NCBI GenBank assembly: GCA_021816955.1
Contig: JAKAWP010000013.1
Span: forward strand, 1-33,198
From: Thermoplasmata archaeon
GTDB lineage: Archaea > Thermoplasmatota > Thermoplasmata > Lutacidiplasmatales > UBA184
Direction of reading: 5' to 3'
Length of the DNA stretch: 33,198 nucleotides
Part shown: positions 1 to 8,115 of the stretch, piece by piece
Position numbering within the stretch: the stretch's first letter is position 1
How the letters are laid out: every line of letters starts with the position of its first letter
The notes under the pieces: model-generated
Told to the model about the DNA's origin: nothing
Database searches by the model: none
Seen by the model: only the letters and a program-made list of their open reading frames with translations
Program-made: the position numbers and the translations under genes

Positions 1-1491
1 CGATCTGGCCCGAAGACGGCCAAGCTTTTGTTGCAAACCGCCGCCGCGGACGAGAAGCTCGGCCGACCGGAGGAGGCGCTGGCGTTCGCCGAGGAGGCCT
101 CCCGCCTCGAGCCTCGCGACGCGCTCGCCTGGGTAGAGCGGGGAAGGCTGCTGCTTCTCAACGACCGACCCCAGGACGCGCGAGCGAGTTTCCAGCAGGC
201 CGCGTCGCTGGCGCCCGACCTTGAGAGCGCGCGCTCGGGCCTACGTCTCGCCGAGCAGAAGGTCCGGGAAGCGCGGGTCGAACGGTACGCGGTCGCCGCT
301 CTTCGCCTCGAGGCGCGTCTCGGCCGGCTGATCACCAAGAACGACATCTTCGTCACGCTGCACGCGCCGTTCGAGACGTTGGACGAGGTGCTACGGGCGA
401 TTGCGGAGCCGCCCCCCCTCGATCTCGCGGCGCTGTCCGAAACGGAGCGGGCGGAGCTGGAAGCGTCCTCGCACCGTTTGATCGTCGATGCGATGGATCG
501 ACGCGTGGTCGGCATCGAGCGGCGAGGGTTCACGCTCGCCGACGTCGCGCTGTTGACGCCCGAGACGGCTCCGCTGCGCCGGATCCAGCGCGAGTACGCC
601 TACCTCAGCGCCGTGCTTCGTTCGGAGATCGACCCGAAAAGCGTCCGGTTGACCCCGGAGCTCGAAGACGTGGCGCGCCGAGCGTTGTCGCTCCCCTTGT
701 CGGAGCGAACGGTCTTCGGCCTGGTCCGTCGGCTCGGAGTCGGCGTCGCCACGGCCCGGACGATCAAGGCGATCGAAGCGAGCGCCGCGCTCGGGGTACC
801 GACTCGTCACGGCCTCGACCTCGCCGCTCTCTCCCCGGAATTTGCCGGTCCGGAACTCCCGCCGCCCACCGACTCCCCTCCCGCTCCGGTTACGGAACCG
901 GCGATCGAGCGTTCCGGTCCGGTCGGAGTTTCGCCGGCGCCCTCGAGCGGACCCCGAGAGATTCCGTCGTCGATGAGCCTGGTGCCTCCGAACATCCGGG
1001 TCCGGTGCCTCGGCTGCGGAGGGATGGCCGCCTTCATGCACCAGTGCGGCGCTGGAATATGCCGTCACTGCGCGCATCATTATGGGACATGCCCGAAATG
1101 CAACCAACCCCTTGCTTCTAGCGGCCGCCGGGCGACTCCGATCGTTTCGGTCCGTCCGGTCGCCGCTTCGTCCGCGTCGGAACCGACTCCCCGGCGGGCT
1201 CACCCCAAGGCCGACCATGCTTCCACGGGCCGTCCGTTGAACCCGGCCGCCAATCGCTCGGCTGGGCCTCCCACAGCGGCGACGCGGCCGAAGGGTGAGG
1301 CCGCCCCCTCGACTCGAGCGACGTCTTCCGTAGCTCCTCCAGTGGACCGCCCTCGGCCGGTAGGCCCATCCCGTTCTTCGCCATCGGCCAAAGAAGACCG
1401 GCCCGCCCCTGAACCGGAGGCGAGCCCGACCCAGACGCCGGTATCGCGACCGGTGCGTCGCGGAACGACAGACGACGAGCCTCGACTGTGA
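1..1491 (+). CDS. TPR-repeat protein with C-terminal RING/treble-clef-like zinc finger and low-complexity Pro/Ser/Arg tail (5' end truncated by window)
   Basis: Frame open from base 1; N-terminal TPR-like helices (ALAFAEEASRLEPRDALAWVERGRLLLLNDRPQDARASFQQAASLAPDLESA); CLGCGG..HQCGAGICRHCAHHYGTCPKC cysteine motif. Confidence 0.75.
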   Translation, partial: RSGPKTAKLLLQTAAADEKLGRPEEALAFAEEASRLEPRDALAWVERGRLLLLNDRPQDARASFQQAASLAPDLESARSGLRLAEQKVREARVERYAVAALRLEARLGRLITKNDIFVTLHAPFETLDEVLRAIAEPPPLDLAALSETERAELEASSHRLIVDAMDRRVVGIERRGFTLADVALLTPETAPLRRIQREYAYLSAVLRSEIDPKSVRLTPELEDVARRALSLPLSERTVFGLVRRLGVGVATARTIKAIEASAALGVPTRHGLDLAALSPEFAGPELPPPTDSPPAPVTEPAIERSGPVGVSPAPSSGPREIPSSMSLVPPNIRVRCLGCGGMAAFMHQCGAGICRHCAHHYGTCPKCNQPLASSGRRATPIVSVRPVAASSASEPTPRRAHPKADHASTGRPLNPAANRSAGPPTAATRPKGEAAPSTRATSSVAPPVDRPRPVGPSRSSPSAKEDRPAPEPEASPTQTPVSRPVRRGTTDDEPRL

Positions 1492-1636
1492 GAGCGGGCC
1501 TACCGCTACTCTCGTGGCGGGATTTCTCATCGGTTCTCGACCCGGGCCCGGGGACCGGACGCGCCGTCACGTCCACGACCGGAGAGAGTGAGTTACCGTT
1601 ATTACCCGCTGACCATCCGCGAAACGCGAGGGCGAG

Positions 1637-2185
1637 ATGGCGGCGTCGCCTGCGAGCGGAACCCCGGCGTCATCCGTAGGCTGGATCGTCGCCGGGTTGC
1701 TCCTCGTCGTGGCGGCGCTCGTCTTTTACGCGATCTTTCTCTACGAAGCCGGCCTTCCGTTCTGGGGGCTGTTCTGGATCGGGATCGTCGGACTCGTCTT
1801 CGCTGGCATCTCGTACTTGCTGCGGTCGCTGGGCGGGCGACCGGCGATCGCTCGAAGCGTCGGTTGGGGGTTCTACGCCTTTGGATTTGCCGTGCTCTTG
1901 ATCGATCTCGGTCTGAATCCGGCCCCGTCGATCGCGTCGGTCTGGCAGGTGACGGGCCTCGCGCTCGTCGTGCTCGCCCTCGCAGCGTCGGTGGCCTTCA
2001 TCGGCTGGCGCCTGCGGGCCGTGGCCGAGCCGCCGAGCCGGGACGCCGCGCGCCGGTCTTGGGTCGAGCACGGAGGCTCTCCCTCCGCGTTCCAGTATGC
2101 GGCGGCGCAGTCGCCGAGCGCGCCCGCGACGATGCCGCCGCCCGGTAATCCCAACCCACCGATGCGACCCGGAGGGAACGGATGA
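1637..2185 (+). CDS. Small multi-pass membrane protein
   Basis: Several hydrophobic segments (WIVAGLLLVVAALVFYAIFLY, FWGLFWIGIVGLVFAGISYLL, FGFAVLLIDLGL, VTGLALVVLALAASVAFIGW); stop overlaps start of next ORF. Confidence 0.7.
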   Translation: MAASPASGTPASSVGWIVAGLLLVVAALVFYAIFLYEAGLPFWGLFWIGIVGLVFAGISYLLRSLGGRPAIARSVGWGFYAFGFAVLLIDLGLNPAPSIASVWQVTGLALVVLALAASVAFIGWRLRAVAEPPSRDAARRSWVEHGGSPSAFQYAAAQSPSAPATMPPPGNPNPPMRPGGNG

Positions 2186-2880
2186 CCGACTCTCACCCGT
2201 CCTCAGCTGGCGTTTCCGCGACGGATGGCCTTCGCTGCGCTGCCTGCCAAGCGCCTCTTGCGGACACATCGAAGTTTTGCCCGCAGTGCGGGGCGCCGGT
2301 CGGGGGAGCGGGCGCCCCCCCGTCGGCCCCGAAGACCGGTCCGTCCCCCCCGGTCGACATTCGTGCAAAGGTCGAGGAGAATCGGGGGTCGCTCAAGCGA
2401 CTCCAGATGCTGATTCCGGGGTATCGGACCTACCGGGCCGGAGAGGATATTCGCGAGGCCGATAGCTATCTGCGCCTCCAGGTCGCCGACCGGCTCAGGA
2501 ACAGCATGACGACGATCCAGAACGTTCGCAGCTCCCTGACGAACTCGGGGCAATTTTCGGTTCTCAACGACCTCGCCCCTTTGCTCGCTGATCTCCAGAT
2601 GCTGGAGGGGTCGATCCGCCATGCCGAGCAGGGATATTCGGGGATCTCGGCTCCGATCCGCGTCGGCAACGACCAGCTCGACCGGCTGTACGAGTACGAC
2701 TACGGATTTGTCGAAGCCGCCGATCAGTTGAATCGGTCGCTCGCCTCGCTTCCGTCGCTGGCGATGGGATCCGATACGCGCGCTACTCAGGCTTTGCTCT
2801 CGACGGTCCGGGCGCAGGTAAGCCAATTGCGACAGGCGTTCCAGGCACGGCTACGGACCGTGCAGGGACTCCAGGTCTAG
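2182..2880 (+). CDS. Zinc-ribbon protein with long helical C-terminal domain
   Basis: CAACQAPLADTSKFCPQCGAPVGG zinc ribbon followed by ~190 aa helical region (LIPGYRTYRAGEDIREADSYLR...AEQGYSGIS...LDRLYEYD). Confidence 0.75.
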   Translation: MTDSHPSSAGVSATDGLRCAACQAPLADTSKFCPQCGAPVGGAGAPPSAPKTGPSPPVDIRAKVEENRGSLKRLQMLIPGYRTYRAGEDIREADSYLRLQVADRLRNSMTTIQNVRSSLTNSGQFSVLNDLAPLLADLQMLEGSIRHAEQGYSGISAPIRVGNDQLDRLYEYDYGFVEAADQLNRSLASLPSLAMGSDTRATQALLSTVRAQVSQLRQAFQARLRTVQGLQV

Positions 2881-2935
2881 GAGTCGAACGAATCGGAGTA
2901 TCGAACGGACGAGGCTAACGAGGAGGGTAGGTCGA

Positions 2936-4096
2936 ATGGTCGCCAACCAACCGATACCGGCGAAAGGAGGGAGCCTCTTCGGCTCCACGACGATCGTCTG
3001 GGAGGACGCGTACAAGGGCCCGAACGTAATGTGGCGGGTGCCCCGCAACATCCGCCTGAACGACAACATCGTGGTCCGCCAGGATGAAACGGCCGTTTTC
3101 TACCGGGACGGCAAAGTGCTCACGTACTTCGACAAGCCCGACCGCTACGCGCTCACGAGCCTCAATGCGCCGATTGTCGGCGGGCTCGTTCAGGCCCTGT
3201 CGGGCGTTCGACAGGAAGCGGAGGTCTACTATCTGCAACGCCGCATCTTCGACGGGAAGTTCGGCAGCAGCGAGCCGTACACGTTCCGAGACCCGGACTT
3301 CGGCCTGGTCAGCCTAAGGGTCTTCGGCTCGTACCGCTGGAAGGTCGCCGCTCCCGACCTGTTCATCAACCAGTTCGTCGGGACGTTCGGTGCCGCGACC
3401 ACGCCCGATGTCGAGGCGCGGCTGAGGGACCAGATGGTGCTCCTCGTCTACAATACCCTGGGAAAGATGAAAGACCAGGGCATGCGCGTGACCGACCTCG
3501 CGACGTCCCTGACAACGATCGAGCAGGCCGTGCTCGGCTTTGGCCCGCAGCACTTCGGACCGCTCGGTGTCGAGATCCAGCAGGTCCAGGGCCTGAGCAT
3601 CAATCTGCCGGACGATGTGCAGCAGGCCGTCAACACGCGGAGCAAGATGGGAGTGCTCGGGGTCAACTACATGCAGTACCAGGCGGGCCAGGCGATGACG
3701 ACCGCGGCCGCGAATCCATCGGGCGGGGCGGGTTCTCTCGTCGGGGCGGGCGTCGGGTTAGGGGCCGGGCTCGGGATCGGCTACGGGATGACGGGCCAGA
3801 TGACCGGGATGTACGGGGGGATGGGGCAACCGTGCCCCAAGTGCGGAGCGTTGGTTCCCGCCGGGAACCGTTTCTGCCCCTCGTGCGGGACTCCGATCGG
3901 GGGAGCCCCCGCGGCGCCCGCGACCGTCGTCTGCCCGAAGTGCAACGCTTCGGCCCCGGCTGGAACGAAGTTTTGTCCGAATTGTGGCAGCCCGATGTCG
4001 GCGCCTCCGACGCCGCGCAAGTGCCCGAAATGCGGCAGCGAAACGACGACCGCCGGCAAGTTCTGTCCCAACTGCGGGGCGCCGCTCGGAGGATAG
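2936..4096 (+). CDS. SPFH-domain (YdjI-like) protein with three C-terminal zinc ribbons
   Basis: SPFH-like N-terminal region (VWRVPRNIRLNDNIVVRQDETAVFYRDGK...FGSYRWKVAAPDLFINQFVG); glycine-rich segment; three CPKC...CPxC ribbons at the C-terminus. Confidence 0.82.
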   Translation: MVANQPIPAKGGSLFGSTTIVWEDAYKGPNVMWRVPRNIRLNDNIVVRQDETAVFYRDGKVLTYFDKPDRYALTSLNAPIVGGLVQALSGVRQEAEVYYLQRRIFDGKFGSSEPYTFRDPDFGLVSLRVFGSYRWKVAAPDLFINQFVGTFGAATTPDVEARLRDQMVLLVYNTLGKMKDQGMRVTDLATSLTTIEQAVLGFGPQHFGPLGVEIQQVQGLSINLPDDVQQAVNTRSKMGVLGVNYMQYQAGQAMTTAAANPSGGAGSLVGAGVGLGAGLGIGYGMTGQMTGMYGGMGQPCPKCGALVPAGNRFCPSCGTPIGGAPAAPATVVCPKCNASAPAGTKFCPNCGSPMSAPPTPRKCPKCGSETTTAGKFCPNCGAPLGG

Positions 4097-4123
4097 CGGA
4101 CCGGCCGCGACGGAGGCGGGTCG

Positions 4124-5104
4124 ATGTTCTGTTCCAAGTGTGGAACCGCCCTTCCTGAGGGCGCTGTGTTTTGCCACAAGTGCGGGACCGCGACGGCGGG
4201 CGGAGGCAGCGCCGCCGCCTCGCCGCCGCCGGCCAAGACGATCGGGGCCGTCAATGCGACCGAGCTCAAGTGCCCGTCGTGCGGGGCGCCGATCAAGCCG
4301 AAATTCGGCGAGGCCGTGATCAGCTGCGAGTACTGCGGCGGATCGGTGGCGTTGGGAGGCGACGGGTGGAAGGAAGTCAACAAGCACACCCTTCTCGCCC
4401 TCAAGCTCTCGGCCCCCGATCAAGTGCTGGCGCTCGTCCGTCAGCACGTCAACGTCGGATTCCTCAGGCGAAAGACGTTCGAGGAGTCGAAGGTTACCGG
4501 TCCGACGCTGGAGTTCATTCCGTTCTGGCTTCTTCCGGTCAGCACGGTGACCAACTACGAGTATCAGGCCGTCGCGACCGGGATCGCCGCCAGCATTGGA
4601 ACGTCGATCGCGGCGAGCGCGGCCGCTTCCGCCCTGGGCAATGCGCTCGGCGGCGACTCGAACCGACGGCGCACGGTCGTGGTGCCCGCGGTCGTCGGCC
4701 CCGTCGTCAATCCGACGCGCCAAGCGACGATGTCGAACACCTACGAGTTTCCGATCGTCGCGGTGAAGGCGCTCGCGAACTACCAGCCGCGCGATTACCG
4801 GTTCGATCTTGGGGAGCGCACGCTGTTCGACCCGAAGGCGATCCCGGCCGGCGCGCAGGTGCGCAACGGCGACCTCCCGGAGGAGGTCGCCCAGAGCCGG
4901 GCGAAAGCCTGGGTCGCTCAGCTCGAAGCCGAGGCGGCCCGCAAGGCGCACCGATCGGTGAGCAAGCTCGACACGAAGGTCGACGTCGCGTCCGGCGAGC
5001 TCCTGCACGCCCCGATCTGGTCGGTCACGCTGGAGCGCAAGGGCGAGCAGCGCCTCGTTCTGATCGACGGGCACGCGGGCCGCGTCATCCCGACCGTCAG
5101 CTGA
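4124..5104 (+). CDS. Double zinc-ribbon protein (YdjG-like), paralog 1
   Basis: MFCSKCGTALPEGAVFCHKCG plus CPSCGAPIKPKFGEAVISCEYCGG; long blocks shared with the next ORF. Confidence 0.8.
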   Translation: MFCSKCGTALPEGAVFCHKCGTATAGGGSAAASPPPAKTIGAVNATELKCPSCGAPIKPKFGEAVISCEYCGGSVALGGDGWKEVNKHTLLALKLSAPDQVLALVRQHVNVGFLRRKTFEESKVTGPTLEFIPFWLLPVSTVTNYEYQAVATGIAASIGTSIAASAAASALGNALGGDSNRRRTVVVPAVVGPVVNPTRQATMSNTYEFPIVAVKALANYQPRDYRFDLGERTLFDPKAIPAGAQVRNGDLPEEVAQSRAKAWVAQLEAEAARKAHRSVSKLDTKVDVASGELLHAPIWSVTLERKGEQRLVLIDGHAGRVIPTVS

Positions 5105-5141
5105 CCGAGCCGACGCGGGGGATCGACGACCCAAAGAGCCT

Positions 5142-5148
5142 ATAATCG
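5142..5148 (+). promoter_or_regulatory. Candidate archaeal TATA element upstream of second YdjG-like paralog
   Basis: ctataat ~25-35 nt upstream of GTG 5170/ATG 5179 in a GC-rich gap. Confidence 0.4.
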
Positions 5149-5169
5149 GGGCGGCTCCCGGGCGACCAG

Positions 5170-6168
5170 GTGGAGGCCATGTATTGCCCGAAGTGCGGCG
5201 AGAGGCTACCGGACGGCTCGAGATTTTGCTTGAAGTGCGGCGCGGCGATTCCCTCGGTCGATGGTTCGGGGGGTTCCGGAACGTCGGCGACGCCGGCGGC
5301 GTCGTCCCCTCCGCTCGCCCCGACCGGAGCGACCGAACTCAAGTGCCCGTCGTGCGGAGCGCCGATCCATCCGGTCTTCGGGGAGATGGTCGTGACGTGC
5401 GATTACTGCGGCGGTTCGGTCACCCTGGGCGGGAACGGCTGGAAGGAGATCCAGAAGCACACGATGCTGACCCTCAAAGTCGTCGACCCGCCGGGAGCGC
5501 TCGCGGCCGTCAAATCGATGATGGATTCGGGACTCTTCCACCACCACGTCTTTGAGGAGTCGAAGGTCTCCGTGGCGAAGCTGTCGTTCGTCCCGTTCTG
5601 GGTCCTCCCCGCGAGCGCGACGACGAATTACCAGTACCAGGCAGTCGGGACGAGCATCGGGGCGACCGTCGGGACGATGGCGGCCGCCGAGATGCTCGGC
5701 GGCCTGTTGGGCGGCGGGCGAGGCGGCGGGGGCGGATTCATGGTGATGCCGATCATGGCGGGCCCGGTCGTGAACCCGACGCGCCAGGCGACGATCAGCA
5801 AGACCTACGAGTATCCGGTCGTGGCCGTGAAGGCGCTCACGCAGTACCAGCCGAGGAACTACGCGTTCGCCCTGGACGAACGGACCCTCTTCGACCGAAA
5901 GTCGATCCCGTCGGGGACGCCCGTGCTGAACGGCGATCTCGGCGAGGACGCCGCGCGGCACTCGGCCGAAGCGTACGTCACCCAACTCCAGTCCGAGGAA
6001 GCGCACCGCCAGCACCACATGGTGAGCAACCTGCAGTGCAAGGTCGACGTCGCCGAAGGCGAGCTGATGCACGTGCCGATCTGGCACTTCACGCTCGAGC
6101 GCAACGGCAAGCAGACGATCGTGCTTGTGGACGGGCACTCGGGCAACGTGATCCAAACGGTGAGCTAA
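5170..6168 (+). CDS. Double zinc-ribbon protein (YdjG-like), paralog 2
   Basis: MYCPKCGERLPDGSRFCLKCG plus CPSCGAPIHPVFGEMVVTCDYCGG; co-linear with the 4124-5104 protein. Start may be GTG 5170 or ATG 5179. Confidence 0.8.
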   Translation: MEAMYCPKCGERLPDGSRFCLKCGAAIPSVDGSGGSGTSATPAASSPPLAPTGATELKCPSCGAPIHPVFGEMVVTCDYCGGSVTLGGNGWKEIQKHTMLTLKVVDPPGALAAVKSMMDSGLFHHHVFEESKVSVAKLSFVPFWVLPASATTNYQYQAVGTSIGATVGTMAAAEMLGGLLGGGRGGGGGFMVMPIMAGPVVNPTRQATISKTYEYPVVAVKALTQYQPRNYAFALDERTLFDRKSIPSGTPVLNGDLGEDAARHSAEAYVTQLQSEEAHRQHHMVSNLQCKVDVAEGELMHVPIWHFTLERNGKQTIVLVDGHSGNVIQTVS

Positions 6169-6668
6169 CCTGAATTCGGATCCGCTTCGCGCCCGTCGAT
6201 ACCGGCGCGGCCGATACGGTAGCGTCGCGGGATCCGGACGGTTCGGTGTGTCCAGTACGAGCAGGCAGAGCAGCGAAGGCCGGCCATCACGGTTCCCCCT
6301 TCCAGCGTGCGGTTCGGGATCGGCCGCAACGGTTCCCCGCAGACCGGGCACCGGGACGGGTACGGACGGTCCGTTCGCTCGGCGTACTCCGCACGCACGT
6401 AGAGGCCCGGCGACTGGAGCAGGATGCGCCGCAAGCGTCGCGCCCCGAGCCGCAGTTGCGGATCGTCCCGACGGAGGAGCTCCCGGATCGCCGCGAGGGC
6501 TTCCCGCTGGGAGAGGAACGCGTTCCCGTGTCGCCGGACAGCTCGGACGGCGGCGCGCCGGACCGCATCGGAGGACGGCCGCCGATGCCGGGCGATTTCC
6601 GGGTTACCCGGCCGATGTTTGGCGGCCGCTACGGGCACGGATCTCCTCTTCGTAGAATCGGCGGGCAA
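6165..6668 (-). CDS. Small zinc-ribbon protein
   Basis: RCPVCGEPLRPIPNRTLEGGTVMAGLRCSACSYWTHRT motif; stop codon overlaps stop of convergent 5170-6168 gene; N-term overlaps end of AAA+ gene. Confidence 0.6.
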   Translation of the reverse strand: MPADSTKRRSVPVAAAKHRPGNPEIARHRRPSSDAVRRAAVRAVRRHGNAFLSQREALAAIRELLRRDDPQLRLGARRLRRILLQSPGLYVRAEYAERTDRPYPSRCPVCGEPLRPIPNRTLEGGTVMAGLRCSACSYWTHRTVRIPRRYRIGRAGIDGREADPNSG

Positions 6669-8061
6669 ATTCGACCTCCCGGCCCCCGACCCGGAGCGGT
6701 TCGCCGGTCGGGTTCGACTCGGAGAAAAATCCGACGAGCGCCGCCGCCGCGGCGAGCTTCACCGCCCGGCTCTTGAGCCGGGGGGAGAACGTCGGGGTTT
6801 CGGTCCGCCCCAAGGCCCGTTCGGAAACCGCGCGCAATTGGTCGTAGATCGTCCGGTCCAGCCGCACCGCCCGCGGCGGAGCGCGGCGGGCGACGAGCGG
6901 GTGCCTCGTCTCGATCGCGTGAACGAGCGTCAGGTGATCGACGATAGGCTCCGCCTCGGTGAACTCGAGCTCGCCGAGCTCGAGCCGCTCGTCGCTCGCC
7001 TCGACCGCCCGGAACCGCGCGCGGGTCATCGGGTGGAAGCGCAGCAGCATCCGGTCCTCGAGCGCCGCGAAGTTCGGATCCGCCATCGTCGTCCAGTAAT
7101 CGGTCGCCCCGCTCGTGCGCACGTTGTAGTTGACCGAAAAGAACGAGCGGAAGGTGTACGGACCGACGGTGCCGAACGTCGTCTCCCACTTGACCTCGCG
7201 CTGTTCCATCACGAGCTTGAGCGGCTCGACCATTCCGCGGTACTTGAACCAGTCGTTGAACTCCGGCACGATGAAGTTGAACGTTCGGCCGGCGTAGTAC
7301 GAGCCGACCCGAAGAAACTGGGCGGGGGTGATCCCCCCGCAGTAGCGGTTGCGTCCCGGCAATCCGTGGGCCGGCACGCCGCTGCGGGGGTTGCCGCGGA
7401 TCAGGTCGTCGATGCTGAACGTCTTCCCCGTCCCGGGAGGGCCGAAGAGGGCGAGATGGAAGCCGGTGGCTCCGGTCACCCGTCCGGTCGGGGCCAACAG
7501 CGGCGCGTCGGCCAGGGCGTACTGCTGCAAGAGGGAGATCAGCGAGTCGAAGTACAAGGTCTCGCCGAAGAGCCCCTTGAGGTAGTCGGCGAGTCGCCCG
7601 ATGTGGAACGTGGCTCCGAACTCCACGGTCTCGTCCCAGCGTTCCGCGACGATCGCCTTCAATCGCTCGAGGAACTGGTGGTCCATCGCCCGGATCTCCG
7701 CCGGCTCGTCCGGTGCCGTGTTGACGACGGGCGCCTCCCACGCTTCGAATCGACGCGACTCGTCGACCAACAGCTGCCGCAAAAGATCGGGGACGCCGAC
7801 GAGGTACGCCCGGTCGTTCCGTCCCTCAGGCAGCTCTTCCAGAAAGCCGCGACGCCGCAGCCGCAGCAACAACCGATTCGGGTCGTCGAAGACGCGTTCC
7901 CGCAACAGGCGGCTCCGCAGCTCGGAGAGCGTGAACCGCGCCCGACCGGTCGGGACCCCTCGGAGGGTTCGACGTCGGTCGGCGTCGGCGAGAAGGCCGG
8001 CGAGACAGCGCGCGACGCCCGCCTCGCTCTCGGTGAGCTCGAGCGGCGCGATCGCCGGCAT
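6604..8061 (-). CDS. AAA+ ATPase, MCM/MoxR-like, with N-terminal HTH-like region
   Basis: Start MPAIAPLELTESEAG; Walker A GPPGTGKT; FIVPEFNDWF in Walker B position; VMEQREVKW...FFSVNYNVR...LEDRMLLRFHPM. Longer 688-aa ORF upstream part is low-complexity antisense. Confidence 0.78.
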   Translation of the reverse strand: MPAIAPLELTESEAGVARCLAGLLADADRRRTLRGVPTGRARFTLSELRSRLLRERVFDDPNRLLLRLRRRGFLEELPEGRNDRAYLVGVPDLLRQLLVDESRRFEAWEAPVVNTAPDEPAEIRAMDHQFLERLKAIVAERWDETVEFGATFHIGRLADYLKGLFGETLYFDSLISLLQQYALADAPLLAPTGRVTGATGFHLALFGPPGTGKTFSIDDLIRGNPRSGVPAHGLPGRNRYCGGITPAQFLRVGSYYAGRTFNFIVPEFNDWFKYRGMVEPLKLVMEQREVKWETTFGTVGPYTFRSFFSVNYNVRTSGATDYWTTMADPNFAALEDRMLLRFHPMTRARFRAVEASDERLELGELEFTEAEPIVDHLTLVHAIETRHPLVARRAPPRAVRLDRTIYDQLRAVSERALGRTETPTFSPRLKSRAVKLAAAAALVGFFSESNPTGEPLRVGGREVEFARRFYEEEIRARSGRQTSAG

Positions 8062-8084
8062 CGGGGTTCGACGGTCCGACCAAC

Positions 8085-8091
8085 CTATAAG
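8085..8091. promoter_or_regulatory. Near-palindromic TATA element centred between divergent start codons
   Basis: CTATAAG reads as TATA-like on both strands; ~24 nt from ATG at 8061 (-) and ~26 nt from GTG at 8116 (+). Confidence 0.55.
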
Positions 8092-8115
8092 AGCTCCCTC
8101 GTACGGTAGTCCGCC

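Noticed and set aside
3758-5134. 458-aa minus-strand ORF
   Set aside because: Antisense to SPFH and YdjG-like genes; Arg-rich shadow translation.
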